Shown piece by piece: positions 41,979-51,235 of a stretch of DNA of 64,000 nt. The number at the start of each line of letters is the position of its first letter. Within the stretch, counting starts at the first letter, position 1. The notes beneath the pieces are model-generated. The model worked only from the letters and a program-made list of their open reading frames with translations, did no database searches and had not been told where the DNA came from. The DNA comes from JANQIO01 sp965229625 (lineage in GTDB: Bacteria > Pseudomonadota > Gammaproteobacteria > Pseudomonadales > Halieaceae): the NCBI GenBank assembly GCA_965229625.1, contig CBDDJJ010000002.1, forward strand, positions 124,001 through 188,000, read 5' to 3'. The position numbers and the translations under genes are program-made.

Positions 41979-44900
41979 ATGCACATAATAATGAAACGTC
42001 TGCTTCCAGCCATTCTCTGCGTCCTGTGTTCCACAGTCTCTGCGCAGACCCTGACCACGGAGCAGATGGAGCAGTTGCAGTTCCGTCACATTGGCCCCAT
42101 TGGCAACCGCCTTATTTCGGTGACCGGTGTCCCCGGGGACCCGATGACCTACTACGTCGGTGCGGCTTCCGGCGGTATCTGGAAGTCCACAGACGGTGGA
42201 TTGAACTGGAAGCCGGTATTTGATGGACAACGCGTGCACTCCATCGGCGCGCTGGCGCTGGCGCCAAGTGAACCCGAGATTGTCTACGCCGGTACAGGCG
42301 AGTCCTTTATCCGCTCCAATGTCTCCTTGGGCAACGGTGTGTGGCGATCAACCGACGGCGGCGAGAACTGGTCGCACCTGGGGCTTGAAAACACTGGCCG
42401 CATCAGCCGCATCGTGGTCCACCCCAACAACCCGGAGGTGGTCTACGTGGCAGCATTGGGCCACGGCTACACGCCGCAGAAAGAACGTGGCATCTACAAA
42501 AGCACCGACGGTGGTGCCAACTGGACGCAGGTGTTGCACGTGGATGAGGACACCGGCGCCTCTGACCTGATCATGGACCCATTCAACCCGCGCATACTGT
42601 TCGCGGGGATGTGGTCCCTTGAGATGCGGCCCTGGACGAGAAAAAGCGGCGGCCCGGGCGGCGGCATCTACAAGTCGCTGGATGCGGGCGCGACCTGGAC
42701 AAAGCTTGAAGGCGATGGACTGCCCGAAGGCGAGGTGGGAAAAATCTCCCTGGCGATGACCGCCGCGCAGCAGGGCCGGCTGTACGCGCTGATAGAGACC
42801 GGGGACGGTATTCCGCTGGATGGAGAAGACACCAACACCGGCGAACTGTGGCGCTCGGAGGACCGCGGCGAGACGTTCACCCTGGTCAATTCAGATCGCG
42901 ACCTGAGCGGCCGTGGCGCGTATTACACGCGCAGCAAAGCTTCACCGGACAATCCCAACGAGATCTACTTCTTCTCAGCCGCCTACGCGACCAGCATCGA
43001 TGGCGGCAAAACAGCGACGGTCGCCAAGCCGGAAAACGCCCCCAACTGGGACCATCATGAAATGTGGGTGGACCCCACCAACGGCGACCGGCAGATCGTG
43101 GTGGGTGATGGCGGGTTGTCAGTCAGCCACAATCGCGGTAAATCCTGGCATCGCGTGCAGCTGCCGGTGGCCCAGCTTTACCACGTGACGACCGATACGG
43201 CGGTCCCCTACAACGTGCTGACCAACCGCCAGGATGGGCCGTCGATGAAAGGCCCCAGCAGAAGCCGCATGCAGAGCTTCTTCGGGAGCTTTATCGGCAC
43301 CGGCCTCTGGCATGACGTCGGTGGCGGTGAGAGCGGCTTCGCTACCGCCGATCCCACGGATCCAGATATTATCTGGTCCAGCGCTTCGGGCTTCGGCGCC
43401 CTGGGCGGGGTCGTGGTCAGGTACGACGAGAAAAACGGCCAGTTCCGACAGGTGGAAGTCTGGCCGGAACTCACCGCCGGCACGCCTGCCGCGGACGTCA
43501 AGTATCGCTTCCAGTGGACCTTCCCGCTGCTGATTTCGCCACACGACAACAACACCGTCTATGTCGCCAGCCAGTTCGTACACCGCACCACCAATGGCGG
43601 CCAGAGTTGGGACATCATCAGCCCTGATCTCAGCCTCAATGACGCCAGCAAGCAACAGTTTTCCGGTGGACTTACCGGCGACAATATCGGCGTGGAGTAC
43701 GCCAACGTGGTGTATGCCCTCGACGAATCACCTTTGAAGCAGGGGCTGCTGTGGGCGGGCACCAATGATGGCCAGCTGCACGTGAGCCAGGACGGTGGCG
43801 CAAACTGGGAGAACATCACCCGGAGGGTTCCGGGCATGCCCAGCTATGGCGCTGTTCGCAATATCGAGGCTTCCCAGCATGACGAGGGCACCGCCTACCT
43901 GACAGTTGATGCTCACGAGATGGGTGACTTCAAGCCCTACGTGTACAAAACGACCAACTACGGGAGGTCGTGGAAGAAAATCACGGCGGGTATAGAAGAC
44001 AGCCCATTGAGCTATGCGCGGATGGTCAAGGAAGATCCGATCAACCCGAACCTGCTCTACCTCGGCACCGAGAACGCCCTGTACTTCTCGTTCGATCAGG
44101 GCAAGCGCTGGCAATCACTGATGACCAACCTGCCCTCCAGCCCCATGTACTGGATGGATATCCCCGAGCACTTCAACGACCTGGTGGTGGGTACCTATGG
44201 TCGCGGCATCTGGATTCTGGACGACCTCACCCCCATCCAGCAGTTCAATAATGACGTCGCCTCGTCGGAGTTGCACCTGTTCGACCCGAAGGACGCCTAC
44301 CGCCTGCACCCGGTGTCGGCCGTCATGCAGTTCTTCAAGGAGGCGTCCTTTGGCGACGACCCACCCGCCGGCACCTCCCTTCACTACTGGCAGTCGGAGG
44401 AGCCGGATGAGGATGAAAAGGTGTCTCTCGTCATTGCCAATGAAGCGGGCGAGACCGTACGCACGATCGAGCATGAAGGCGTTGTGGGTATGAACCGCGT
44501 CTGGTGGGATTTCAAGGAGGACCCCACCACCGAGCTGGTGCTTCGCACCAAACCGACCTATGCCGACTGGTACCCGATGAAGGACGATGGCACTCGCGAA
44601 TCACAGGTCAAGCCGCTGTCCGTGCTGGCAAGCCCGGGGGTCTATTCCGTCACCCTGAAGTCCGGCGACTTCGAGCAGACACAGAGCTTCGAGCTCAAGA
44701 AGGATCCCAATTCAACGGGCAGCCTGGCAGATATCCGCGAGCAAAAGGCATTGCTGGACAAGATCCGCGCCGACTTCGAGGAGATGTCCATCGCTGTCAA
44801 CGAAGCCGAAAAGCTACGCAGACAGCTTCGCGACCTGATGCCAATGGTTGACGAAGACATGCGCGGCGAACTGGAGGCACTGGAAAAAGAGATCGCCGCC

Positions 44901-45173
44901 GTCGAAAACCAGATGCTGCAACTGAAACACACCGGCAAGGGCCAGGATGTGATCCGGCTCCCCGGTATGCTGATGGAGAAGCTGGCTTACCTGGCCTCGA
45001 CAGTTGCCATCGCCGATTTCAAACCGGCGGATCAGTACGTCGAAGTCTACGACAAGCTAAATGCCGAGTGGACCGAGGTTCAGCAAGCCTGGACCACTTT
45101 GAAAGCTGGTGAGGTAGCGACCATGCGTGAAAAGCTTATCGAGGCCGGGCCACTGATAGTCGATGCGGATTAG
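41979..45173 (+). CDS. Exported BNR/Asp-box repeat beta-propeller protein
   Basis: 1064-aa protein with signal peptide (LLPAILCVLCSTVSAQ). It has many Asp-boxes (S/TxDxGxxW): STDGGLNW, STDGGENW, STDGGANW, SLDAGATW, TTNGGQSW, SQDGGANW, TTNYGRSW and SFDQGKRW, forming sortilin/sialidase-type propellers. After residue about 760 comes a beta-rich domain and then a helical charged tail (IREQKALLDKIRADFEEM). No sialidase catalytic residues are evident, so polysaccharide or protein binding, or an unknown hydrolase, is likely. ATG 41979 is used; 41991 also fits. Confidence 0.82.
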   Translation: MHIIMKRLLPAILCVLCSTVSAQTLTTEQMEQLQFRHIGPIGNRLISVTGVPGDPMTYYVGAASGGIWKSTDGGLNWKPVFDGQRVHSIGALALAPSEPEIVYAGTGESFIRSNVSLGNGVWRSTDGGENWSHLGLENTGRISRIVVHPNNPEVVYVAALGHGYTPQKERGIYKSTDGGANWTQVLHVDEDTGASDLIMDPFNPRILFAGMWSLEMRPWTRKSGGPGGGIYKSLDAGATWTKLEGDGLPEGEVGKISLAMTAAQQGRLYALIETGDGIPLDGEDTNTGELWRSEDRGETFTLVNSDRDLSGRGAYYTRSKASPDNPNEIYFFSAAYATSIDGGKTATVAKPENAPNWDHHEMWVDPTNGDRQIVVGDGGLSVSHNRGKSWHRVQLPVAQLYHVTTDTAVPYNVLTNRQDGPSMKGPSRSRMQSFFGSFIGTGLWHDVGGGESGFATADPTDPDIIWSSASGFGALGGVVVRYDEKNGQFRQVEVWPELTAGTPAADVKYRFQWTFPLLISPHDNNTVYVASQFVHRTTNGGQSWDIISPDLSLNDASKQQFSGGLTGDNIGVEYANVVYALDESPLKQGLLWAGTNDGQLHVSQDGGANWENITRRVPGMPSYGAVRNIEASQHDEGTAYLTVDAHEMGDFKPYVYKTTNYGRSWKKITAGIEDSPLSYARMVKEDPINPNLLYLGTENALYFSFDQGKRWQSLMTNLPSSPMYWMDIPEHFNDLVVGTYGRGIWILDDLTPIQQFNNDVASSELHLFDPKDAYRLHPVSAVMQFFKEASFGDDPPAGTSLHYWQSEEPDEDEKVSLVIANEAGETVRTIEHEGVVGMNRVWWDFKEDPTTELVLRTKPTYADWYPMKDDGTRESQVKPLSVLASPGVYSVTLKSGDFEQTQSFELKKDPNSTGSLADIREQKALLDKIRADFEEMSIAVNEAEKLRRQLRDLMPMVDEDMRGELEALEKEIAAVENQMLQLKHTGKGQDVIRLPGMLMEKLAYLASTVAIADFKPADQYVEVYDKLNAEWTEVQQAWTTLKAGEVATMREKLIEAGPLIVDAD

Positions 45174-45282
45174 GTGGCACGGCGGATTCAGCTTCGGACT
45201 AAGAAAGTCGAGACGACCGCTTACGGCAACGAGGTAACACGTACCCCTTCGATGCAGGCCAGGTACATCAATCAAGGGATCT

Positions 45283-45726
45283 TCACTGCTCGCAGCTATC
45301 CGCGATATGAGTCACCCGCGCCTGCCTGGAATAGATGGGCGTCCTCTGACCATCTTGTCGAAGTAGCTTCGATAAACTCAGCCTGCTGGTGCTATCGTTT
45401 CCACCTGGCCAGAACTTGATTTCAGCATCATAAGTCTCGCCTCCCTGGATGCATGAGGCTTTATAGATGAGGAACTGGCGCTTGCGATCGACCTGACTCA
45501 CCTCACAGCCTTCAAAAAGACTTTCGAATTTGACCTCGGGATCAAAACTGGGCTCTGCAATGCATATAGAGATTTCCTCAGACGACTTTTCGCGCTTGCC
45601 ACCAAGACGATCATCAATAGTTGATTTACCCTGGTACAAGCCCGGTTGAGTCTCGAAAACGCTCGCAGAGCTTGTCAAAGCAAAAGCCAAAGCGTGGATT
45701 AGCAGTAGCAGCCGAGCAAACAACAT
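45283..45726 (-). CDS. Exported small protein, DUF3617-like
   Basis: 147-aa protein. LLLLIHALAFALTSSAS is a signal peptide and four cysteines (CIAEP, GCEV, SCIQGG, SCEQ) could pair in the periplasm. TQPGLYQGKSTIDDR and the ICIAEP/CEVSQVDRKRQF/CIQGGETYDAEIKF order recall DUF3617, which starts PGLWE and has paired cysteines; the match is by eye only. It is less GC-rich than neighbouring genes. Confidence 0.6.
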   Translation of the reverse strand: MLFARLLLLIHALAFALTSSASVFETQPGLYQGKSTIDDRLGGKREKSSEEISICIAEPSFDPEVKFESLFEGCEVSQVDRKRQFLIYKASCIQGGETYDAEIKFWPGGNDSTSRLSLSKLLRQDGQRTPIYSRQARVTHIADSCEQ

Positions 45727-46180
45727 AATAGCTTCCTCATCACTTCACTTGCCGGGGAACGAAAATTCCGCGCCGAGTACCAGCATAGTTGCCTTAGGAG
45801 TAGTAATTTGAGCTACCACCAGATAAGCCAAAGAGAGGCCGCTATAGGTGAAACTCGGGCGGTTCCAGAAGTGTAGAACATATGACCCGAAGTGGGCGGA
45901 AGCGGACACCTGGCTACATGAGTGCAGGTAGCCGATGTGAATCGATACCAATCCTACGACGCAAAAAACAACAATTCCGCAAGTGGGTACCGGCAAACAC
46001 AAATCTCTCCAGCAAAAGAGCGGGAAACCTGGGGAGGGAAAGGACTAGTGTGGCGGTCATTCAGCCAAGATGTGCCCAGGCTGATCCGCCCATTAGCAAC
46101 ACCGGGAGAAAAAGGTCGGCTTTATCTCGCCCGGTTGCCCTATAGGCAACTATGCGTGCCGGCCCTCCAGGCCTTGTTCT
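45727..46180. other. Gene-poor intergenic stretch
   Basis: About 450 bp with only low-quality frames on either strand (arginine- and proline-rich, no ribosome site). I see no RNA gene, repeat or mobile element. It separates the DUF3617-like gene from the TetR gene. Confidence 0.45.
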
Positions 46181-46774
46181 CTAGTCTGCCGTCAGCCTTT
46201 CCACTGCATGACGGGCCAGTTCTCTCAGCTTCCGCCGGGAACTGCCGCTCCTTGCTCGTAAGGCGATTGTCTGTAGTGTCGCTTGCAACAACTGCGCCGT
46301 ATGGTCAATTGGGTAGTGCTCGGGCAGTTCGCCCTCTAACTGCGCCCTCTCCAATCTCTGGGCAAACGCGCGATCCAAGCGTTCGATCAAGCCCCGGAGG
46401 TCGGCGGCAACTTCAGGATGCGCGACCGCCTCAGCCGGAGCAGTACAAATCATCAGGCAACCCATAGGCGGATTAGACCCGCAGTACACATCAATGGCCT
46501 GGTAGAAAAACGCCTTGAGACCGCCACGCAGACTCGTGGAAGCCTGGAGTGTTTCCTGCAATCCCTGGTCGAGCTGCCCACAAAACCTGGCAAGTGCTTT
46601 CCGGTAAATTTCATCTTTGTTTCCAAAAGCATTGTAGATACTGGGGCGATTCATTTTCATCGCACCAGCGAGATCATCTAGCGATGTGCCGGACAGCCCC
46701 TTTTCCAGAAACAGCAGGATGGCACCGCTGAGAGCCTCGTATTCATTGAATTTTCTGGGCCTTCCTCGCGCCAT
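46181..46774 (-). CDS. TetR-family regulator
   Basis: 197-aa TetR protein. The N-terminal helix-turn-helix is GTSLDDLAGAMKMNRPSIYNAF; the ligand domain begins near residue 55 and has CGSNPPMGCLMICTAPAEA, with the MGC motif common in the TetR_C_39-like group. It is divergent from a glutathione S-transferase gene and likely represses it through the palindrome at 46792-46816. Confidence 0.88.
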   Translation of the reverse strand: MARGRPRKFNEYEALSGAILLFLEKGLSGTSLDDLAGAMKMNRPSIYNAFGNKDEIYRKALARFCGQLDQGLQETLQASTSLRGGLKAFFYQAIDVYCGSNPPMGCLMICTAPAEAVAHPEVAADLRGLIERLDRAFAQRLERAQLEGELPEHYPIDHTAQLLQATLQTIALRARSGSSRRKLRELARHAVERLTAD

Positions 46775-46791
46775 TTTGTACCTTTTCGAAC

Positions 46792-46816
46792 ATAATTATT
46801 GACCGGAGTTAATTAT
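46792..46816. promoter_or_regulatory. Inverted repeat between TetR and GST genes
   Basis: ATAATTA-N11-TAATTAT, perfect 7-bp arms, flanked at longer range by TGTACC and GGTACA. Spacing and place between divergent genes fit a TetR operator. Confidence 0.55.
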
Positions 46817-46850
46817 ATGCGATACGGTACATAAAAACGAGGTGGCCGCC

Positions 46851-47771
46851 ATGAAGATTGAGTTCCCCACAAGTCCTATCGTCAGCAAGCTGGAGGGCTT
46901 CCACCTATTTCATTTTGACGGCGCACCCTGCGCGCAGCGAGTGCGCTTCGCCCTGCACGAAAAGGGCCTCACGAGGGGCCGGGAAGTCAGGTTCGACGCG
47001 GATGATCCCTCCTCCTGCGCAGGCGAGGATGGGGCATGGGTGAGCAGGCAGGTGTCGCTGGCGAAAAAAGAGCACCTAACTGCCAGCTACGCGCAGATTC
47101 AGCCCAATCTCGTAGTACCAGCTTTAGTGCACGATGGTGAATTGCACATCGAGTCCATGGATATCGTGGCGTACCTTGATGACGTGCTGGGCGGCCCAAG
47201 GCTTGCGCCAAGGCACGACCCGGCATTACTGGCTGACGCGCAGGCGCTGACGGATTTCGGCAAGTCGCTGCATCGCTCTATCCGTTTCGTGACATTTCGC
47301 TGGGGACTTCGAGGCATGGCGCGACTTTCCGACAAGGAGGAGAAACGCTTGAAAGAACTGCTGGCAACCGGTGATGACGCGGAGCAGTTAGCCAGCTTCT
47401 ACGAAGCTTATGATAAGCAATCGATCCCGGAAGCCGTCTATATTGAGCACCTGGAAAAGCTCAACGCTGCTTTTGCCCAACTCGATCGCAGACTGCAGGA
47501 TGGAAGAGCATTTCTTACCGGGAACGCGCTCACCATGGCCGACATCCTATGGGCGATGAAAACCCTTCGTCTCATCGAGTGTAACTACCCGTTCAAACAG
47601 GTATTCCCAGCGTATGCGCAATGGTACGGCAGGGTGTCACATCGACCGGCTTTCAGGGAGGGCGTGATGAGCAAACACAGGCTGATGAGCTCGGCGTTTC
47701 GCGCCAAGGCGAGCGTGGAACACATCCTGGGTATTGGATTGAAGCAAGAGGTCATGCAGCGAGTTGCATGA
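46851..47771 (+). CDS. Glutathione S-transferase family protein
   Basis: 306-aa GST. The N-terminal thioredoxin-like domain has HFDGAPCAQRVRFALHEKGL (active-site Ser/Cys region) and NLVVPALVHDGELHIESMDIVAYLD with the Glu-Ser glutathione contact. The helical domain ends in FLTGNALTMADILWAMKTLRL. Longer than usual (200-240) because of an insert around residues 40-75 and a C-terminal extension. It probably conjugates or reduces a toxic electrophile under TetR control. ATG 46851 follows GAGGTGG. Confidence 0.85.
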   Translation: MKIEFPTSPIVSKLEGFHLFHFDGAPCAQRVRFALHEKGLTRGREVRFDADDPSSCAGEDGAWVSRQVSLAKKEHLTASYAQIQPNLVVPALVHDGELHIESMDIVAYLDDVLGGPRLAPRHDPALLADAQALTDFGKSLHRSIRFVTFRWGLRGMARLSDKEEKRLKELLATGDDAEQLASFYEAYDKQSIPEAVYIEHLEKLNAAFAQLDRRLQDGRAFLTGNALTMADILWAMKTLRLIECNYPFKQVFPAYAQWYGRVSHRPAFREGVMSKHRLMSSAFRAKASVEHILGIGLKQEVMQRVA

Positions 47772-47975
47772 ATTCAATGGATTAATTGCAGGCCTGCAGC
47801 GTATTGCACCAAAAAGCTGCCTGAACCAAACCAAAGACCGGGACGCGCTGGCTGGCCCCACTTGCCGAACTCGAATGTGACTCTACAGCCTGCTCGGCGC
47901 TCTGAGCAATCGGTGCCTTTGGAAGAGCCCTCATACCCGCCCTACTGCCCTGCGGCCGCTGGGTTTCCTCTGAAC

Positions 47976-49118
47976 TTATTTTCCGAGCATCTCCCGTATT
48001 TCCCCACCGACTTCAGCGCTCCAGGGAGTGCCATTCTCAAGATAGCCAGAGTTTGAGAGCACAACGATGATGTCCCCATCAGCATAGGCCGTGATCATAC
48101 TATTGTGTCCCAGCCAGTCATCGTCACCAATGTGGCTGATCATATAGAGGGCACCGTCCCTTTCGACCACAGCGATACCCAGCCCGTAATACACCGTGCC
48201 GAGTCCCTGGACCTCTCGAACAAATCGTTCCGGCGAAAGAACCGGGGATAAAGGGTCTCCTATCTCGATGCCCGACTCGAGCAACCACCTGAGCCACAAG
48301 GACAGGTCGGTAACAGTCGAGTACATACCGGTGGCTCCCCGATACCCCCAATTTGGTCGACTGCGGCCTTCGCTGTAGATAGCCTTCGATTGATTCGTCG
48401 TTGCAGCGCTGGGTGGAACAGGGGCGATTTCCACATCACCTTCGAATCCCCAGAGCCCGGTAGAAGCCATCCCGGCAGATTCGTACAGGAGAGTCCGCAT
48501 CAATGTCTCATAGGATTGACCACTGGCAATTTCAGCAATGATGGCGGCCAGACTGAAGCCATCGTTCGAGTACGCGTAGCCCGTGCCGGGCGGATGGAGG
48601 AGCTCAGTGCTGAGGATAGCCTGCGCCGCCTCAGCGCGATCGACTATCCCTTCAGCCGCGTATTGCTGGTCAAGCCCCGACGTATGGGTAAGGAGTTGCC
48701 GCAAGGTAATTTGAGATTTGTCTTCCGGTACTTCCTCGAGGTATTCACTGATCTTCTCATCGAGATCAAGCGTCCCCTTACCATGCAGTAAGGCGATGAC
48801 TGCTCCCATAAACTGTTTGGTGCCGGAGGCAATCCAGTAGGCCGGGTCGGACCCAACCATCCCAGCCTCCAATGGAGCGAAAGTCTGGTGAATCAATATC
48901 TCACCATCGCGAGATACGAGCACAGACCCACTGAAACCGTGCTCGAAAGATAATTTCGAAATCCTCGCAGCAAGTAATGTGGACAAACTGGTGACATCAT
49001 TGATGCCATCCGCAGACGCAAGCGCTTGTTGCTCGCCCTCATCAGCGGACACGCTCGCGCACATCATGGTTGAAAGGAACACAGAGACGAGTTTACAAAC
49101 AGTTTTTCTAAACGACAT
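47976..49118 (-). CDS. Exported serine hydrolase, beta-lactamase fold
   Basis: 380-aa class C-like serine hydrolase. A signal peptide ends MMCASVSAD; SGTK in ASGTKQFMGAV is the SxxK motif and YSN in GYAYSNDGFS the Tyr-x-Asn. It is not close to AmpC in length or motif spacing and is more likely a D,D-peptidase or esterase homologue. ATG 49118 follows AAGGGGTGG; a TTG six codons earlier is less likely. Confidence 0.85.
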   Translation of the reverse strand: MSFRKTVCKLVSVFLSTMMCASVSADEGEQQALASADGINDVTSLSTLLAARISKLSFEHGFSGSVLVSRDGEILIHQTFAPLEAGMVGSDPAYWIASGTKQFMGAVIALLHGKGTLDLDEKISEYLEEVPEDKSQITLRQLLTHTSGLDQQYAAEGIVDRAEAAQAILSTELLHPPGTGYAYSNDGFSLAAIIAEIASGQSYETLMRTLLYESAGMASTGLWGFEGDVEIAPVPPSAATTNQSKAIYSEGRSRPNWGYRGATGMYSTVTDLSLWLRWLLESGIEIGDPLSPVLSPERFVREVQGLGTVYYGLGIAVVERDGALYMISHIGDDDWLGHNSMITAYADGDIIVVLSNSGYLENGTPWSAEVGGEIREMLGK

Positions 49119-49431
49119 CCTGGTCCACCCCTTCAACGCGGAGCGCCTGCTGGTTCCGGCAAGTCGCTAAGGCACATCCAGATGACGGTCGCCTCCGGAT
49201 CAAACATGGTCATTGGAAGCAGCGTAGCCCAACAGCCTCAGACCAGGTGACAGCGGACCGTCAGATTCGAAGCGTGACTATGAGCCGAATTCCTCGCTCT
49301 GTGGGAAGACCAATATTGCACTGGGACGATATGCAAAACATGTGGGTGCTGCGCGTTCCCATATTTCACGCAGGCAAAAGCGCCCCGGCCAGTGATAACT
49401 GGTCGAGGCGCAGGGGACGAGCCAGGAGATC
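49119..49431. other. Intergenic region with terminator
   Basis: About 310 bp between the serine hydrolase and the disulfide reductase. Only the hairpin at 49380-49411 is recognisable; the rest shows no gene or repeat. Confidence 0.5.
49380..49411 (-). terminator. Rho-independent-like terminator of the disulfide reductase operon
   Basis: A 14-pair stem with a single mismatch and a GATA loop; outer arms GCGCC/GGCGC and inner CCAGT/ACTGG. On the minus strand it is followed by TTTTG, 20 nt past the stop of the reductase gene. Confidence 0.65.
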
Positions 49432-50778
49432 TCAGAAGAGATTCTTGACGTCGCTGGTAAAGGTGGGGAACGCCAGCTGCGTTTCCTTCAACTTCGAGGC
49501 GGTGATGCCATGCTGCATGGCGAGCGCAAAGAAATGTACAAGCTCCTCCGCGCGGTGGCCGACCAGGTGCGCCCCGACAATCTCGTCAGTCGCCTTGTCC
49601 ACCAGCACCTTCGACCAGGCAACCGTCTCGGCATAGCTCTTCCCGGAAAACCAGTCGGTCATGTCGCTGACGGTGACTTTTATCGAGCGACCCTCCGCAT
49701 CCGCTTCTGCTTCGTTGATGCCCACCGTCGCGAGTGACGGTACCGTGTGTACCACACTGGGTATAACCCGGTAGTCCGGCTCGATGGCAGCATCCTCGAT
49801 GATGTTCTGGCCGACGATTCGCCCTTCCCAGGTGGCGAGCGGGGACAGCTGTGGAGACTGCACCAACGCATCACCCGCCACGTAGACACGCGGATTGCTC
49901 ACCGATCGCAGCGCCTTGTCGAGCTTGATGGCGACACCATCGTGCTCCACACCCGCAGCTTCCAGGTTCAGCGAATCGACATTGGCCACACGTCCGGCGC
50001 CGTTGACCACGCGGTCAGCCACCAGGCGGCGGGTCTCGCCATCAACCTCAATGTGAACGGCAACACGATCACCTTCGGCCTCGATACCCAGCACCTTCAC
50101 GCCGGTATGCACGTTGACGCCGAGACGTTCGGTTTCTGCACGAAGCTGAGCCACGGCATCCGTTTCCAATCGCGGCAATAGCTGCGGCATGACCTCGAGT
50201 ATCGTCACCTGGGTACCTGCGCGCTGATAGACATGCGAGAACTCCAGCGCAATCACACCCCCTCCAATGAAGATCACATCCTGCGGCTGTTCGCGGTCGG
50301 ACAACACCTCGTCCGAGGTGACCATCAGCTCAGCGCCAGGAATCGGCAGTGAGCGCGGCTTCGAGCCGGTGGCGATAACAATATGGTCAGCAGTAAGGGT
50401 TTCGCCGTTTACTTCGACCGAGTCGGGACCGTTGAAGCGCGCATGGCCCACATAGACGTCACCGCGCTTTGAGGCGACGCCCGCCATCGCGTCAGGTATG
50501 AACGAGATCATGTCCTGCTCGCGTTCGATCAGTTTGGACCAGTCAAGTTTTGGTTCACTCACGGTGATGCCATGCACCTCTGCCCGTTCGATCTCGTGCA
50601 GCGTGTGAGCGGCAGCCACCAGGACTTTCTTGGGCGTGCAGCCCCGGTTGGGGCAGGTGCCGCCGAAGTCGCGGCCCTCGATGAAGGCAATTTTCTTGCC
50701 CGCCTCAGACGCGATGGCTGATACACCAAAACCGGCATTGCCACCGCCGATGATGATAATGTCGTAGTGCTTGTTCAT
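49432..50778 (-). CDS. FAD pyridine-nucleotide disulfide oxidoreductase
   Basis: 448-aa member of the glutathione/mercuric reductase group. FAD loop GGGNAGFGVSA, redox disulfide Cys42-x4-Cys47 in GGTCPNRGCTPKKVL, NAD(P) loop IFIGGGVIALEFSHVY. The usual C-terminal His-Pro-Thr is Phe-Pro-Thr (AFPTFTSDVKNLF), so the catalytic base of glutathione reductase is missing, as in mercuric reductase and RclA-like relatives. A mercury-binding domain is absent too. It is cotranscribed with a glutaredoxin (30 nt apart). Substrate unknown, possibly a low-molecular disulfide or quinone. Confidence 0.85.
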   Translation of the reverse strand: MNKHYDIIIIGGGNAGFGVSAIASEAGKKIAFIEGRDFGGTCPNRGCTPKKVLVAAAHTLHEIERAEVHGITVSEPKLDWSKLIEREQDMISFIPDAMAGVASKRGDVYVGHARFNGPDSVEVNGETLTADHIVIATGSKPRSLPIPGAELMVTSDEVLSDREQPQDVIFIGGGVIALEFSHVYQRAGTQVTILEVMPQLLPRLETDAVAQLRAETERLGVNVHTGVKVLGIEAEGDRVAVHIEVDGETRRLVADRVVNGAGRVANVDSLNLEAAGVEHDGVAIKLDKALRSVSNPRVYVAGDALVQSPQLSPLATWEGRIVGQNIIEDAAIEPDYRVIPSVVHTVPSLATVGINEAEADAEGRSIKVTVSDMTDWFSGKSYAETVAWSKVLVDKATDEIVGAHLVGHRAEELVHFFALAMQHGITASKLKETQLAFPTFTSDVKNLF

Positions 50779-50808
50779 GTTCGAGCTCCTTAAAATTGCG
50801 GCGACTGG

Positions 50809-51057
50809 TCAGGCATTCTCAGCAGTGAAAGCGCCGGCATTGTCCAAGTAAACCAATTCGTCAGACCCACCGATCGGCTTGCCGTCGATCAGAATCTGCG
50901 GCACCGTGTGGCCGCCAGTCCGTTCGCGCATCTCGCGTTGGCCATCCAGGCGGTAGGTGACGTCGTATTCCGTGTAGGCAAGCCCTCGCGCGTCCAGAAC
51001 CTTCCTGGCGCGATGGCAGTACGGACAGTAGTCTTTGGTGTAGATCTCGATTTGCAT
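50809..51057 (-). CDS. grxC: Glutaredoxin, dithiol type
   Basis: 82-aa glutaredoxin with Cys-Pro-Tyr-Cys (DYCPYCHRA), the conserved TVPQILIDG cis-proline loop and GGSDELVYLD for glutathione. It reduces protein disulfides with glutathione and sits upstream of the disulfide reductase gene, so the pair probably forms a redox relay. Divergent from an AraC regulator. Confidence 0.9.
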   Translation of the reverse strand: MQIEIYTKDYCPYCHRARKVLDARGLAYTEYDVTYRLDGQREMRERTGGHTVPQILIDGKPIGGSDELVYLDNAGAFTAENA

Positions 51058-51235
51058 GGGAATGACTCCTTTTCATCAGTGGAATGAGTTGGCGCTGGCG
51101 ACTTGCTGACCAGCTGAAGAACGGGGAACATTGTGGCCGGTCCGGGGTAGACGGGCTGTACGCGACCGTTCGCAATTCATGTCCGATCGTCCGCCTGCTT
51201 CCACCCCCCCCCAGCTGCTGAGAGCCCAGAATCCA

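Noticed and set aside
45922..46467. 181-codon plus-strand frame overlapping the TetR gene
   Set aside because: No start signal, composition unlike neighbouring proteins, and it runs into the antisense of a convincing regulator.
47976..49118. AmpC-type antibiotic-resistance beta-lactamase
   Set aside because: SxxK and YxN motifs are general to the fold; the motif spacing and overall sequence do not specifically indicate AmpC.
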